Below are positions 35,301 through 48,279 of a stretch of 64,000 bases of DNA, in pieces. Source of the stretch: Sipunculus nudus (lineage: Eukaryota > Annelida > Sipuncula > Golfingiida > Sipunculidae). The stretch spans positions 3,227,464 to 3,291,463 of the forward strand of contig CM049320.1 in NCBI GenBank assembly GCA_026874595.1. The letters run 5' to 3'. Each line of letters begins with the position of its first letter. The first letter of the stretch is position 1. The notes beneath the pieces were generated by a model, which saw only the letters and a program-made list of their open reading frames with translations, was not told the origin of the DNA and made no database searches. The position numbers and the translations under genes were made by a program.

Positions 35301-36054
35301 TACGACAGCAAAGGAAATGTACTGTCGATGGAGCAACTGAGTTTAAAATATAATATGAAAACTAACTTTATAGAATATTACTCCGTAGTACACTCGATAC
35401 CAAAGACATGGAAAACTACGTTACATTCTAGTATAGATGAGTCTAAATAGTGATAATAATAATTATACCAACAATTACACACCAACCAGCCTAAATTATG
35501 TGAGCAAATGGAAAAGTAAACTGTTGTACAATCATTTCATAAAATCAAAATATGAAGAGGCCACATCTCTTTTAACGTGGCAAATACACTATCATATAAC
35601 AGTGGAGGACTTTAACAAAGCTATCAGTTGAGCCAGATATTTTTTAGACAGTATTAAGCTACAAGATTTCCATTTCAAATTTATGCATAGAATTATTCCT
35701 TATAATGAAAGGCTTTATTGTCAAAAACTGATTGAAAAGCCAACGTGTAACATCTGCAAGACCGAGAAAGAATCATTAGAACATAGGTTCTTCAACTGTA
35801 TATTTATGGAAGAATTCTGGAAATCATTTAGTCATCTATGGACAGTCTTTAGTGAACAATGTACTTTCTCAATAACAGTTGATAAAATCTTCTTCGGCTA
35901 CTACGAAGACAAAGACCACGCACGAACTGAGCAACTGAATTATTTAATAATACACGCAAAATACTTTATTCATAGACAGAAATGTCTAGAATTGTCTGTT
36001 AAATTTCATTGTTTTATCAAAAATATTTTGGTTGAATTAAAAATGAAAAAAAAA
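32339..36054 (+). pseudogene. LINE 1 ORF2 (APE endonuclease and reverse transcriptase), decayed
   Basis: Endonuclease motifs FNVRGLQNKLKRRK, FLQETHSH, LGGDLNITLNPELDK and FSDHSLIYI lie in three frames. RT is mostly in one frame (33,768-35,450): NWRPISLLPVDYKIIAKTIS, LLIDFETAFDTLKW, RGVRQGCPLSPILF. The catalytic box reads KADD (34,446-34,457) in place of F/YADD. A C-terminal CNICKTEKESLEHRFFNC finger follows. At least four breaks make it inactive. Close in sequence to the minus-strand LINE at 42,860-46,400. Confidence 0.82.
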
Positions 36055-36654
36055 TAACTCTCATGAATAAAGGCTTTGAGAAGAAATATTTTGAAACGTG
36101 GCACAGTTTGGTCCAAAACATTGAAGAGAAATATGATGAAGGGACAATATAAGGAAATGAAATGTGCAATATGCAAGTGCATGTAATATCATACTTCATA
36201 TGTATTCTTTGTTTTGTTCGATTTGGATATGCCCTTTTCATTTATGGTTTGTTCATTTGGTGATGGCATTTTGTGAATAGGTACTAGGTGTAAAACCTAG
36301 GAATATATTGTGTTAATAAACATGCAGGTGTATGTCATAGGTTTGTGTATGTATATAATTAATTTGTTTAAGTATGTATATGCACGGATATGTTCGTAAC
36401 ATGTTGAAACCGGGAGTTAAATGATCAGGGTAGAATTTTAAGTTTCTGTCGAACACTATTCCTTAATTTGTATTGGTGCATGTTTTTTTTTGTTTATTCT
36501 TCTTAATTAATGTAACTCGGACAAGCATGTAATGAGTTACAATAAATATATGTTATGCCAATGATGAAAAGTACAACAGAACAAATGAATTACTGGTGAT
36601 ATATTCTGAGGCATAAAAAAGAAGAAAAAAAAAAAGTAGTAAATGCACGAAGGG

Positions 36655-37440
36655 TTAGGGGTTACCAACCTAACTGTCACAAATGAAACCTGTGCACATA
36701 ACGCCGTTGATAAGCTCTTCCTGCAGTATGATAAGGGTCACCCATATCACGGACATATAAATTGATACCAGTGACAAACGCTTATTTGAGTATTCAGTGC
36801 ACTGACAAGTATAGTAAACACTTATCGGAGTATTCCATGCCCAAAAGATTAGGGTTACCCTTTTCACGGACGGATATAAAGACCATTGTGGCAAGCCGTG
36901 ACCGGAGTTTTCCATGCTCGAGGGCTTAGGGCTACCCTTCTCATGGAAGTATATCATTAAAGCAGTAACGAGCGCTCATTGTAGTAGACATTGCACAAAG
37001 GGGTAGGGCTACCCATATTACGGATAAATAAATTGAAAAGTGTAGAAAGCGCTTAAGGGAGTATTCCATGCCCAAAGGGTTAGGTTTACCCTTTTCACAG
37101 ACACGACATAGAATCTGTGACAAGCAATTACTGGAATATATTCCATTCCGGACATAACATGAATCCGATGAAAATGACCTACTGCATCATCCTTGTCCCA
37201 AGGGTGAGGTTTACTCACAACAAGAACATAGTAAATGACATCAGAGTCAGGCGCTTACTTCAGTATTCACAGCATAGAGGATTAGGGTTAAGCAAGCAAT
37301 GCGATGTGCTTTCTGCAGCATTCCATGCCCGAAGGGTCCTATTAGGTATACCCATATCACGGACATATAATCTGGGACCATTGAAAAGCGCTTACTTGAC
37401 ATATAGGTTGAGAATCGTTGGTTTCATCCATTTATAGCTT
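36655..37440. repeat. 76-bp satellite, continuation
   Basis: Same monomer as 27,133-30,617 (AAAGGGTTAGGTTTACCC, CCCATATTACGGA) but more divergent. Confidence 0.8.
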
Positions 37441-37449
37441 GCCTCTGTC

Positions 37450-38260
37450 GCAAGGTTGCGCGGTGCCCGTCAATTTTCCCAGCAGTCTCGCAAATTGTCA
37501 GCAACTCTTGCAAACTGCCAGCCATCAATCAGCTAACCAGAAATCCTAATGTTCAAATTGCTAGCAATTTAGCAACTTTGAAAGCAACTTTGCCATTCGG
37601 CATGGAAGACCTCTCCGTCTTTCATACACGCGATTTGCTGGGAATTTTTCAACTTTGAAGTTCTCATAATCCTCCTTTAGAGAGAGCCCTAGGCAACAAT
37701 GAAATGAAGGGCCCGCGCAATTCCGCAATTTGCTGGATATTTTGCAATTTTGGAGTTATCATAATCCTCCGGTAAAGGGAGCCCCAGGCGCCAATGAGAT
37801 GAAGGGGCCTGTCTAGCAATTATGCAATTTGATGCAATTTTGCAACATTGAAGTTCTCTTAATACTCTGGTGGAGGGAGCTCAGGCCGCAAACAAATGAA
37901 ACCCCCGTCTAGCAATTCCGCAATTTGCCGGCAATTTAGCAAATTGTTTCTCTGAATCCTCCGGTAGAGTGAGCCCCCGGCGGTCATACACTGAGGGGCC
38001 CCCATCTAGCAAGTCCGCAATATGCTGCAATTTAGCAACTTTGAAATTCTCTGAATCCTCCGATAGGGAAGGCCCAGACGAAAGTTGATCTGAGGGGTCC
38101 CCATCATGCAGTCCCGCAAATTGCCCGCAATTTAGCAACTTTGTACTTCTAGAGTGAGCCCCCGGCGGCGATGAGATGAAGGGGCTTGTCTAGCAATTTC
38201 CTGGCCATTTTGCAACATTGAAGTTCTCTTAATCCTATGGTAGAGCGAGCCCACCGTATA
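37450..38260. repeat. ~97-bp tandem repeat
   Basis: The phrase AATCCTCCGGTAGAG..GAGCCCC recurs near 37,671, 37,760, 37,860, 37,957, 38,055 and 38,231, with GCAATTTAGCAACTTTGAAG between. About eight degenerate units. Confidence 0.85.
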
Positions 38261-38282
38261 ACAAATTGGACAGATACTTACT

Positions 38283-39080
38283 GGATTTTCCTTGGCCGAA
38301 GGGTTAGGGGGCCCCATATCATGGACGAAAATACGATGCTACAATAATTCTTACCCTTCCGATTTTGTTATGGTAGCAAATAGCTGCAATTGCGCGTGCG
38401 ATTCATGGGGACCCTTCTGGCAGCCTGCTCTCATATCAACTCCCCTGGCGGCATCCTTAACACTCAAAGCCATGATACCATAATAACTACCCCATTTCCA
38501 TTTTTTAGGGTAGCAAATAGCACGTCCAATTCATGGGAGCCCCTCTGGCTGGCCGCTCTCATGTCAACTCCCCCTGGCGTCAGTCTTAACATTCATTGCA
38601 ATGCTACCATAATTCCTACCCCCTCTCGAATTTTTAGGGTAGCAGATAGCTTCTATTTTCGCTTGCGACTCATTGGGGCCGCACTGGTTGCCGCAGCGAT
38701 CCCCACTCCCCCTTGCCGCAGTATTAACAATCAATACGATGCTACCATCATTCCTACCCCCTCCCGATTTTTTGGGTAGCAAATAGCTGTTATTTGCGCG
38801 TGCGATTCATAGGGGCCCCTCTGGCAGTCCGCTCTTTTGTCCACTTACCCTGGCGGCAGTCTTAACATTCAATGAGATGCTACCATAATCCCTACTCCCT
38901 CCCAATTTTTTAGGGTAGCAAATAGCTGCTATTTGCGCGTGCGATTCATGGGGGCCCTCTGGCAGGCCGCTGACATCCCTACTTCCCCTGGCGGCAGTCT
39001 TAACACTCAATGCGATGCTTACATAAATCTTCCCCCTCCCATTTTTTTAGGGTAGCAAATAGCTGTCATTTGCGGTTTAA
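38283..39080. repeat. ~137-bp tandem repeat, left part
   Basis: GGGTAGCAAATAGCTGCTAT recurs near 38,370, 38,507, 38,636, 38,773, 38,912 and 39,049, with CCCCTGGCGGCAGTCTTAAC in each unit. Interrupted by the CR1/L2-like LINE. Confidence 0.88.
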
Positions 39081-40566
39081 AGAGGCTGTCTTGGCCCCAC
39101 TTTTGAAGAAGCCGGGATTAGATCCAAATGACCTTTAACATTTTAGGCCAGTTTCAAACCTTCCCTTCGTTTCTAAAATCCTAGAGAAAACTGTTTTAAA
39201 GAGGTTACAATGTCATCTTTATGAAAATAGCTTATTAGAAATCCATCAGTCCGCGTATAGAAGGCACCATAGCACACAGACCGCCGTTCTGAGTGTCATG
39301 GATGATCTGCTGATGGCGGCAGACGAGAGACGCGTTAGAATTGTTGGACCTCAGTGCAGCGTTTAACACGCTTGATCATTTCATTTTGTTTAATAGACTG
39401 GAAATTACCTTTGGAATAAACGGCACCGCGCTTTCATGGTTTACTTCATACCTCGCCAATCGTTCCCAAGCTGTTATGGTTGACGGTAGAAAAATCAGAC
39501 CCATGTACTTTGTTGTACGGGGTTCCCCAGGGATCCGTGTTAGGACCTATATTGTTCACTTTATATTCACAACCCCTATCTCGCATAATATCTGCACATG
39601 ATTGTTCTTTTCATAAGTATGCTGATGACACTGAACTGTCAAAAAGTAGTCAAACGGGTGAGTTCAGCTCTGTCCAGTTAAGCATACGAGCTAGTATTGA
39701 GGATATACTATCATGAATGACCAGCAACAAACTTAAATTGAATACTGACAAGACTGAAATTATGCCTGTCGGATCTAAACCCCTTCTAAGGATGACTGAC
39801 AGTGAGTCTATTATCATTGGGGGCTGCACTTTTCCTTCTCAAAATTCAGTGAAGTATCTAGGTGTTAAGATTGATCGTAATCTTTCAATGCATGATTATA
39901 TTAGTAGTATATGTTATAGCTTCAATCCGGCGTTTCCTAAATATTAATGCGTGTTGTAGGCTCATTTTGGCCACAGTAATATCCCGCCTGGATTACTGTA
40001 ATTCAGTTCTTGCTGGGTTACCTGCAGGGCAAGTCTCGCGACTACAGATGGTCCAGAATAATGCTGCGCGTCTTATTCTTAAGGAGCGTAAGACCGACCA
40101 CGTCACCCCGCTGCTCAAACAGCTCCATTGGCTTCCCTTCAAGTACCGCATACAATACAAAATTGCTGTTTTTGTTTACCGCCGTTTTGATGACTCCCTT
40201 CCATCATATTTGACTGAAAAAAATAATAACCTATCGGCCTTTACGTACGCTGCGCTCGGCTGGCAGAAATCTTCTTAAAGTACCAAAGTGTAATATGAAA
40301 ATCGGTGAACGTTCCTTCCGATCATAACCCCAAAAGTTTGGAATTCACTTCCCATTACACCTAGAAAATCTCGAACTCTTTTATCGTTTAAAACTAATTT
40401 AAAAAGGTATCTCTTTCGGCAAGCTTTTGGCAATTAATATGCAACATTTTTTCTCGGTCAGGCACAGTGAGCAGATTTCCATGACATTGTATGTGGGTAT
40501 GTGTGTGTGTGAATTGCGAGTCCGACCAACGGAGAATTGGCGCTATATAAATACTATATATTATTA
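39081..40566 (+). pseudogene. CR1/L2-like LINE 3, 5'-truncated, decayed
   Basis: Reverse transcriptase pieces: PLLKKPGLDPNDL, RPVSNLPFVSKILEKTVLKR, HQSAYRRHHSTQTAVLSV, LDLSAAFNTLDH, GVPQGSVLGPILFTLYSQPL, KYADDTELS (39,615-39,645), KLKLNTDKTEIM and RLDYCNSVLAGLP. They fall in several frames. The end GCGCTATATAAATACTATAT plus a TTA microsatellite is the usual 3' tail of this group. The YADD box is kept, but the element is dead from shifts and stops. Confidence 0.82.
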
Positions 40567-40930
40567 TTATTATTATTTCTTTCGCTTACGATTTATGGGG
40601 CCTCTCTGACTGGCCGCCTTCATTTCAACTCCCCCTGGCGGCAGTCTTAACATTCAATGCGATGTTACCGTAATTCCTACCCCCTCCCGATTTTTTTAGG
40701 TACATTTAGCTTCTATGTGCGCGTCCGACTCATAGGGCCCGCTCTGGCAGACCGCTGAGATACTTACTACCCCTGGCGGCAGTTTTAATACTCAATGCGG
40801 TGCTACTATAATTCCTACCTTCTTCCGGTTTTTCGTGGGTAGCAAATAGCTGCTATTTGCGCATGAGATTCACCTGGGCCCCTCTGTCCGGCCGAGTAGA
40901 TCTCCACTCCCCCTGGCGGCACTTAGGAAA
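40567..40930. repeat. ~137-bp tandem repeat, right part
   Basis: The array resumes after LINE 3 with CGATTTATGGGG, CCCCCTGGCGGCAGTCTTAAC and GGGTAGCAAATAGCTGCTAT (near 40,840). Confidence 0.85.
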
Positions 40931-41318
40931 ACTGCCTGCGAAAGTTCCATAAGCCGGCAGTTCCCCGCCTATCTCGGAATTTCACGAATAGTTATAAAAT
41001 ATACCAATGTGTGGACATGGAATCTTACCAGTTGGCCAGGGAAGGGGTTTTTGTACGGCCATATGGGTACCCCCCCCCCCCCTTACTGTTGACAGTGCCC
41101 TCCCACAGGGTACAGCCATATGGGCCAACCGGTGCTCAGCTTTTTGAAGCTATTTTTGCATTATGTTCTTCGTAAATCATGACTGATAACTTAAAATGTC
41201 ACCTCAAACAGCTGATCTCGCCAGGCTGATGAGTTCTGGTGCACTTGTCATGTGACAGGTCATGTGGTTGCCAAGCAATAATAAACGTGAATGTTTTTGT
41301 GAATTCAGGAAACGTGGC
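40931..41318. other. Unassigned spacer
   Basis: Contains two related lines around GCCATATGGG (near 41,058 and 41,110) and a C tract (about 41,070-41,083). No gene or known repeat is seen. Confidence 0.45.
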
Positions 41319-41752
41319 TGTATTTATTTTTCCTATAAAACACCTGAAGTATAGGCCTCTTTTTGACAACTTAAAAAATAAATTCTGATATTAAACTTTT
41401 TATTTACCTGAGAGTTTGTCGTTTCTTTAAACTGGACCAAAAAATTGGGGGCTTGTGTATCTCCTTTTTAACCATCCTGGCCCCAATACAGTGAAGCCCA
41501 AAATACCCCTCCAAGCAGTCCCTAACAAGCATTTGGACAACATGTCTTTGATTGGGCACAGATTTAAAAATAATTGACCAATATTGTCAATTTTATAGGA
41601 GATAATGCTTAACATACTTAAAAATCAAACAATGAGGTGTTTTAATGCTCTATCACATGATGGCTAGAGCCAACCAGAGAAAGCCAGACCATTCATCACT
41701 GTATTTCAGATTCAGGGCTTTGTGACCCCGGGTCGGGTGTATAAATAAGACC
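41319..41752. repeat. 456-bp repeat, third unit
   Basis: Same start and end as the units at 23,131 and 23,587, including the closing TATAAATAAGACCATGTGAC. It directly precedes the array of element D. Confidence 0.85.
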
Positions 41753-42575
41753 ATGTGACCTACACTTGATGTGAGACACGTTTTGCCCACATCTTTCACC
41801 GTTCCACACTCTTATCGCCCTCATCTTTCACCGTTTCACATACTTTCGCCGTCACACACTTTTACTCAACTTTCGGCGTCACATATCTTCTCGCCTTGCC
41901 TCAGGGCTGTGCTCAGACGATGTTTAACGGAGAAGTGAGTTAAAAATAAACGTGCTTTAATTCTTATAAAACATTTCAAGTGTTCAAGAATTCATGCGAG
42001 TAATACAAAACACAATGTGACCACATGAAAAATCATGTGAAATTTATTGTGCGTGAAATCATATAAAGTTAAGTAATGTGCAGGCAAATAATACGGATCA
42101 AACATGCGTGTCCACGTTCTTGATACGTAATCAGTTGATCAAACCTGATACTGATGACAGCAGTTGTTAATATGAAAGAAATCTTTTAAAATAAAAAATA
42201 ATTAATACCATACTTGTCTTGTTTGAACCCCGTATACTCCAATATAATCACAAGAACCTATATGATATCAGAGTCTCGTTTATAACATTTTTAACACTAA
42301 CACTACCAGCTGGTTTAGTTTATCATGAAAGTGTTTATATTTCCATGTACATATATCATCTGGGTATACCAGACGCAAAATACGGAGGTATATTTTTAGT
42401 GTGCGTATAGTGAAAACCAGATAACACAAGTACTTGTACACCAAATATCTTCTACCACCAATGCCCATAAAGAGCATACACTGTAAATGTACACCATATA
42501 ACACAAGTAATTGTACACCAAATGCCCATAAAGAACATACACACACACACATAAAACAATCACAAACAGTCACAG
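41753..42575 (-). mobile_element. Dada-like element D, left part
   Basis: Array of CATCTTTCACCGTTCCACAC-type units (41,780-41,910), AACGGAGAAGTGAGTTAAAA, then AT-rich DNA matching copy A 230-500 (TCAAACCTGATACTG in both), and CCATATAACACAAGTA/GTACACCAAAT repeats before the gene's 3' end. It is shorter than the same region of A by about 1.9 kb. Confidence 0.7.
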
Positions 42576-42786
42576 TTACTTGCGCCGCCCATATCCTTTG
42601 GCCTGGAGGGCGGCTTTCCAGTCATGGAAGCTCGATGTGTCCTTTGCGGGACAGTACCAGTTGTCATAGTACTGCTAACGGGCGCCATTCTGCCGGGGGA
42701 CCCCACACTTTCGACATCTGAGGTGTCGTGTGCTTTCTGTATGTCTCCACGGGAAGTCCCTTGGCCACCTCTTCCAGGGGCTGATA
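42576..42786 (-). pseudogene. Copy D transposase, 3' end of last exon
   Basis: Encodes on the minus strand a C-terminus like that of copy A, ending in GYGRRK and a TAA stop at 42,576-42,578. The match to copy A (2,720-2,930) stops at about 42,786, inside the codons before the FYYLKRK block, where the minus-strand LINE begins. Confidence 0.82.
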
Positions 42787-42859
42787 CATTATATATATTA
42801 CATTGATATATTATATATGGATATAATATCTAGCTTGCAACATACAATAATTAAGTTGT

Positions 42860-45800
42860 TTTTCGTTAAAATTATATAAGATACCAAATATTTTATCTTT
42901 CACATCAAACCTGTGAGATGTCGAAAATATACCATTCCACCAAGTTGTGAAAACATCCCAGAAAGATTTTACGTCTTTACATGTCATGAATTTATGGATT
43001 GAGTCTCTTCATTCCTATTACAAAATTTACATAAAGATGAATCAGTTATATTCATTGTGTGTAACCATTTCTTGTGAGAAATAATCCTATGAATAAGTTT
43101 ATACTGAAAAACCTGAAGTTTTTTTTTTCCTTTGTGCATGTATATGAACACTGAAATATTTTCCTAAAATCTTCTCTTTGTAAAGGCATTTCTTCAATCC
43201 ATTTATCTATGCGTTTTGGTTGCTGGATTTTAAACTAATAAAGTTATTATATAATATATATTGGAACTTAAAGATATTTCTTTTTCTTGCTCGGTTAGAT
43301 TATTAAGATGTTCGCCTTTCATTATTTTTTTTCCATGAATGTGGCATTGCACACAGCAGTGAGTGGTATTCAAGATAACTAACTTTAATACCATATGTTT
43401 TTTCGAGAACTTCCGTAGGCATGAATCTGCCGTTATCACATATGATATCAGGAATACGTTTTATTCCAGCATTGTACCAAGTACGGTACATCACAGATTT
43501 TCTATTAATGCGTATAAAATTATTAAACCATGATATTTCATGTTTGATTGTTTGCGGAGTAGAAACCAATCTAGTCTGTGTTAGGTGTGTTAGTGCAGTA
43601 ATGACATCCTTGTAGAATAACGGTAGTTTTAGGGATAAATTAAAATCGCATCTGCTGTGTAGGATATCATCCACATTTAAATGCATGCTTTTAAAATAAA
43701 CATCGAGAATAATTTTCCATTGAGCATTATTTTCTTGAAAGTAACATTTTACCCATGCTTTTTTCAGGGAGTGATTTTTAGCATGTAAATCCGGGGCGTT
43801 TTAAACCCCCATTACCAATGAATGATATAAGAATTGTATGTTTTATTTTAGGTGGTTTATTGTTCCAGATAAATTCATTAATTATGTTTTGAGCACATTG
43901 TAAACTTTGTGTTGGTATGTGTATGACTGACATAGGGTAGACAAGTTGCGATATTACTAAAGATTTTATTATTAATATACTACCCTTTAGAGTAAGATTT
44001 CTCCGTCTCCAGAGTTTTAATATGTTTTCAATATTTTTTTAATCTGGTATTAGAGTTAAGTTCCACCATTCTTACACTACTGTCGTCAAATGTAATGCCC
44101 AGCGCTGTGAAAGGCCCGCAACACCATTTTACAGGCAGACCTCCATCTTGTTTTCCAACTGTGTTTCCGATCCACCTGGCTTCCATCTTATCAAGATTCA
44201 CTTTCAGTCCAGAACATGCACCAAACATTTCTAAGCATTTAAAAAGGTGTTTTCCAGATAGTTCATCTTTTAGGAAACATGTTGTGTCGTCTGCAAATTT
44301 AGTTAGTTTTATTTCAGTATCTCCTTTAATTATACCCTGTATATTTCTATTATTTCCTACGTAATTAGAGAAGAGTTCTACGGCCAATACAAATAAAAAT
44401 GGTGAGAGCGGACAACCTTGTCTAACTCCACGTTCTGGTTTGAAAAAAATGTAGACATGTACCCGTTATTTAAGATGCATAACGAAACATCCTCGTAACA
44501 TATTTTTATCCATTTTATATATATTTTTCACCAATATTATATTTTTAAGTGCCTTTTCTATATAAGCCCATCCTAAAGTGTCAAAAGCTTTTTCATAGTC
44601 GATTTGTAATAAGAGTCCAGTAATATTATTAGTATATGAAAGGTGCATCATATCGTTAATAAGCCGGATATTTTCTCCAATATATCTTTCTTTTATAAAG
44701 CAGGTTTGGTTTCCTTGTATCAGTTTCGAGAGAAATGGTTTCAGGCGATTAGCTAATGATTTAGCAATTATTTTGTAATCCGTTGGCAGCAGTGTTATGG
44801 GCCTCCAGTTTTTTATCATGAGTCTGTCTTTGCCTTTTGGAAGTCTGATTACTGCTCTTCTTTGCTAAATAGACACGATTCCCATTTTGAAAGAATATTG
44901 TACTGCTTGAAGAAATGGTTGTTTTATTTTATTTATAAAATTCAACGCTTAAACCAACAAGGCCGGGAGTTTTCTCGTTTTTCATTTCCATTAAAGCTTT
45001 ATATAAATCGTCGTATGTTATTTCAGAATCTAAAATCATATTATTTTCTCTCATGATCTTTGGTAGTCCATCCTGGTTAAATATATATTCAAAATGGTCT
45101 AATTTAGGAGTAATAGATTTATAAAGTTTTTCATAATATTGTAGGCACTCGATAAATATATTTTGGTCTTCCGATATCATGCCATTTCCCCCCTTCAATT
45201 TGCGCATGTATTTATTCATATAATTTCTGTGTTCTGTAAGGAAATATTTGGTATTTTTTTCACCTTCTTCAAACCAGCGTTCTCGTGCTCTGGTGGTGGC
45301 ACCTTTATCTTTTGTTTTATATATGTCTTCCAATTCGCATTTTAAATTTTCTAATTTATTTAGTTTTTTATTATCTGTATTATTTTCAAGATATTCAGTT
45401 AATGATTTCAATTCTGTTTCCATCATAATTAATGTTCGGCGAGTATCTCTAGCTTTGGCCTTCGCATACTGGATAGAGTAGCCTCTAATATCGCATTTCA
45501 AAGTATCCCAAAAATAAATTTTTATTCATTTCGTGTTTGTATTGTCCTTGGTTGTTATTTATAACTGATTTTACGCCCTTTACGTATTTCGGATCTTGTA
45601 GTAACATATTGTTAAATATCCAATATCCGGGTCCCCCTTTCGAGGATGTTACAATTTCTAGGTCAAGAGTTATAATACTGTGGTCTGTGCTTATAGCAGG
45701 TGAAATCCGTGTACTAGCAACCTGTGTTGAAAGAAAATCGGGAATAATCCAGAAATCAAGTCTACTTAATATCCGTGTAGTTTTTTGTATTCTTGTATAT

Positions 45801-46400
45801 GACCGCTTATTCGGATTTAACTTCCTCCATATATCTACAAGATCAAAATTTTCAAGAAATTGACATAGAGTATTTCTATATTGTGACCCCTGCTCAAAGG
45901 TGCCCCCAAATTTATCAAGTTTTGGATTTAAAGTAATGTTGAAATCGCCACCCATTATAATATTTTTATCAAGTTTTGTTTCCAGCTCTGACGAAAAGAT
46001 TCGTTAAAAACGTAAACTGTTCGGCTCGGTGGTCCTTTGTAGGTGCATACACATTTAAAAGAACAAAATCAGCATCTTCCACTGTACAATGAAATATTAT
46101 GTAGCGTCCGTTTGGATCATTCGTGAAGTCTTGAATGATGACGTCAATATTTTTGGGGAAAAGGATGGCAACGCCCCTGCTTAGTTTGCTCCCGTGTGAA
46201 AACATTATTTTTGCGCCCCATTCAGTTTCCCAAGAGCTTTCACATTCCGTAGAACTATGCGTTTCTTGCAAAAATACGAAACCATGTCTTTTGTCTCGAA
46301 GCCATTGAAACATTTTTTCCCTTTTCAATCTATCCCTGAGACCTCTAACGTTAAGTGAATGAAATGTTAAATTGTAAGCCATTGTTTTATAATAATGCAA
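42860..46400 (-). pseudogene. Minus-strand LINE ORF2, decayed
   Basis: Endonuclease: SLNVRGLRDRLKREK, FLQETHSS, MGGDFNITLNPKLDKFGG, RLDFWIIPDF, STDHSIITLDL. RT: NWRPITLLPTDYKIIAKSLA, GENIRLINDMMHLS, LQIDYEKAFDTLGW and KFADDTTCFL, so the catalytic box is kept. The C-terminus has a CxxC finger (LCKFCNRNEET, near 43,025). Frames are broken at about 45,960, 45,490, 44,850, 44,450, 44,040 and 43,690. Confidence 0.82.
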
Positions 46401-46979
46401 GTGGTAATAATAAACCGATACGTTAGCTTCTCCGTTTGTATGAATTAACTTATAAAATTGAAGACCTTATCACTGGTTGTTGAATGTATTTTCACCCATT
46501 CGGCTGCTGAAGAAAACATTCTTTAGGTCCCTGGTGTGCACTCAAAAAGGCAAGAGGTGTGCTCTGAGAGGGGAGAGATTTTTTCATTAATTTGGCAGGT
46601 TAAAGGCAAGTAAACTCCATAAAAACTTACAGAGAAACACTTTAGGTGCTGAAAAAAGAGATTTGTTTATTTTGGCTTCATATGTGAATTATTTGTGTGG
46701 AAAATTAGCAAGTTAAAATTGGGATAGGGTGGAAAATTTCACTTGGTCATTGTGTTATTGGGTTGACAGTTTTCAATAGGTGCTTTCATTCACCATTGAC
46801 TACAAGTGGTCAGCAAGTGCACACCAGGATGGGCTTTGTTATGGTACCTGAACGCTCTGTGTTATAACATGGTGGCCTGAATGTTCATGGTCAGCTTGGG
46901 CCAGTAATATTTTTCACATGATGTTGCATAAAGTGCCAAAATGATCTTTGTAAAATATGCCAAAGGAAGAGTTTTAAAG

Positions 46980-47775
46980 GACCAGGTCTGATCTTTCCAG
47001 CTCCTCCTCAGATTCATCTGTTGTATCAAAAAAGCATAAACATTTGCCATCACTTAACCTTGATGATAGTGTAATAGAGGACAGTATGGGATCTCTCACA
47101 GAGGAACGTATGTTTCAAATGTTAGAAAGTTTCAAAAAAGAAATCTTGACAGAGATAAGAAAATCCATTGTGACAGAAATAGAGGAAACAATAATGGAAA
47201 AATGTGTAAAGCCTCTTGAAAATAAAATAAGTGAACTGGAGAATGTGGTAGTTAGTTTAAAGCAGGAAAACATTGCACTGAAAAACGAATGTGAACAGAC
47301 AAAAAACATGGCAAGAGAGGCAAAAATTAATGCTGTGAATAATGAGCAATACTCTAGAAGGTGTAATATAAGGATACTTGGGGTCATTGATAAAGATAAA
47401 ACTGAGGATACAAGGAAAGTAGCCATTTCAATTTTTCAAAATAAATTGAATGTAAAGGTAGAAGAAAGATCTATAGATGTGGCACATAGGGTGGGGACAC
47501 ATCGACATGACTCCGACAGGGCTATTATTGTAAAATTTATGTCTAGGGATGAAAGGCTTTCTGTATTGAAAGTGGAATAATAATATAAAATAAAATAGTG
47601 GAATAATCATAGTTGATGATATGTGTGCTGAAATGCAAAAAATGTTTAATAGAGTAAAAAAAGATCAACGTGTCTCTGATGCATGGACGTGGGATGAGAA
47701 GGTGTTTGTCAAAGGGAGGGATAATAAAGTGTTTAGGGTCAAGTGTGGAGATCAGCTGGATGTGGTAATGAAGTA
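46980..47775 (+). pseudogene. LINE 2 ORF1
   Basis: Ser-rich start, a coiled coil (about 47,150-47,330: EKCVKPLENKISELENVVVS and on), then YSRRCNIRILGVIDK and IDVAHRVGTHRHDSDRAIIV, the L1 ORF1 RNA-binding core. The frame ends at 47,577 and the C-terminal piece (47,600-47,775: CAEMQKMFNRVKKDQRVSDA, then DNKVFRVKCGDQLDVVMK) is in another frame. The start codon is unclear. Confidence 0.7.
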
Positions 47776-48279
47776 AACTGAAAGGGCGTTGGAATTTTGT
47801 ATTGTTTATACATGAAATGAGAATATATTAGAACGCCTTGAACAGATCATAGCTTTCCCTTTTCGTATTAATATAATTATTATTATCATCATTATCAAAA
47901 TATTATTTTTGGGTGTACTGGTCCAAGCTACCAGGTACCACAGAATGTCTTATGTATATTTATGTCACCTTGTGTTCTGGGTCACTTGTTCGTGTCTTCT
48001 ATGTGTTTATATGATACTTGCGACTCAATGTAAAAGTGGTGAAATGATAAAATACAGTAAATCTAAGCTACATGTTCACCAGTTTGGGAGCATCACATTT
48101 TCCCTTTATATTTGGTTACAAAGATATTTCTGTAGGTTGAAAATAAGATTAAACACAAAGTTAAATATATGTGTGAATAAATTATTCATGAACTTATGGA
48201 TTTATAGAAATAGGTGCATGTACCATATTTTATTCCTGTAATAATAGAAGGTTCTACTTCAACAAATGAAATATCAGTG

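Larger units (their letters stand above)
30618..36641 (+). mobile_element. L1/Tx1-like LINE 1, 6 kb, inserted in the satellite
   Basis: Contains ORF1 (30,907-31,867) and ORF2 (32,339-36,054), an untranslated tail and a short A-rich end (about 36,616-36,635). Related 15-17-base sequences (AATGCAtcAAGGGTAG at 30,602; AATGCAcgAAGGGTTAG at 36,642) flank it and may be a target-site duplication, but both sides are satellite, so this is not certain. Confidence 0.82.

Noticed and set aside
37450-39080. CRISPR-like array
   Set aside because: Units are continuous degenerate tandem repeats without unique spacers, in a eukaryotic genome.
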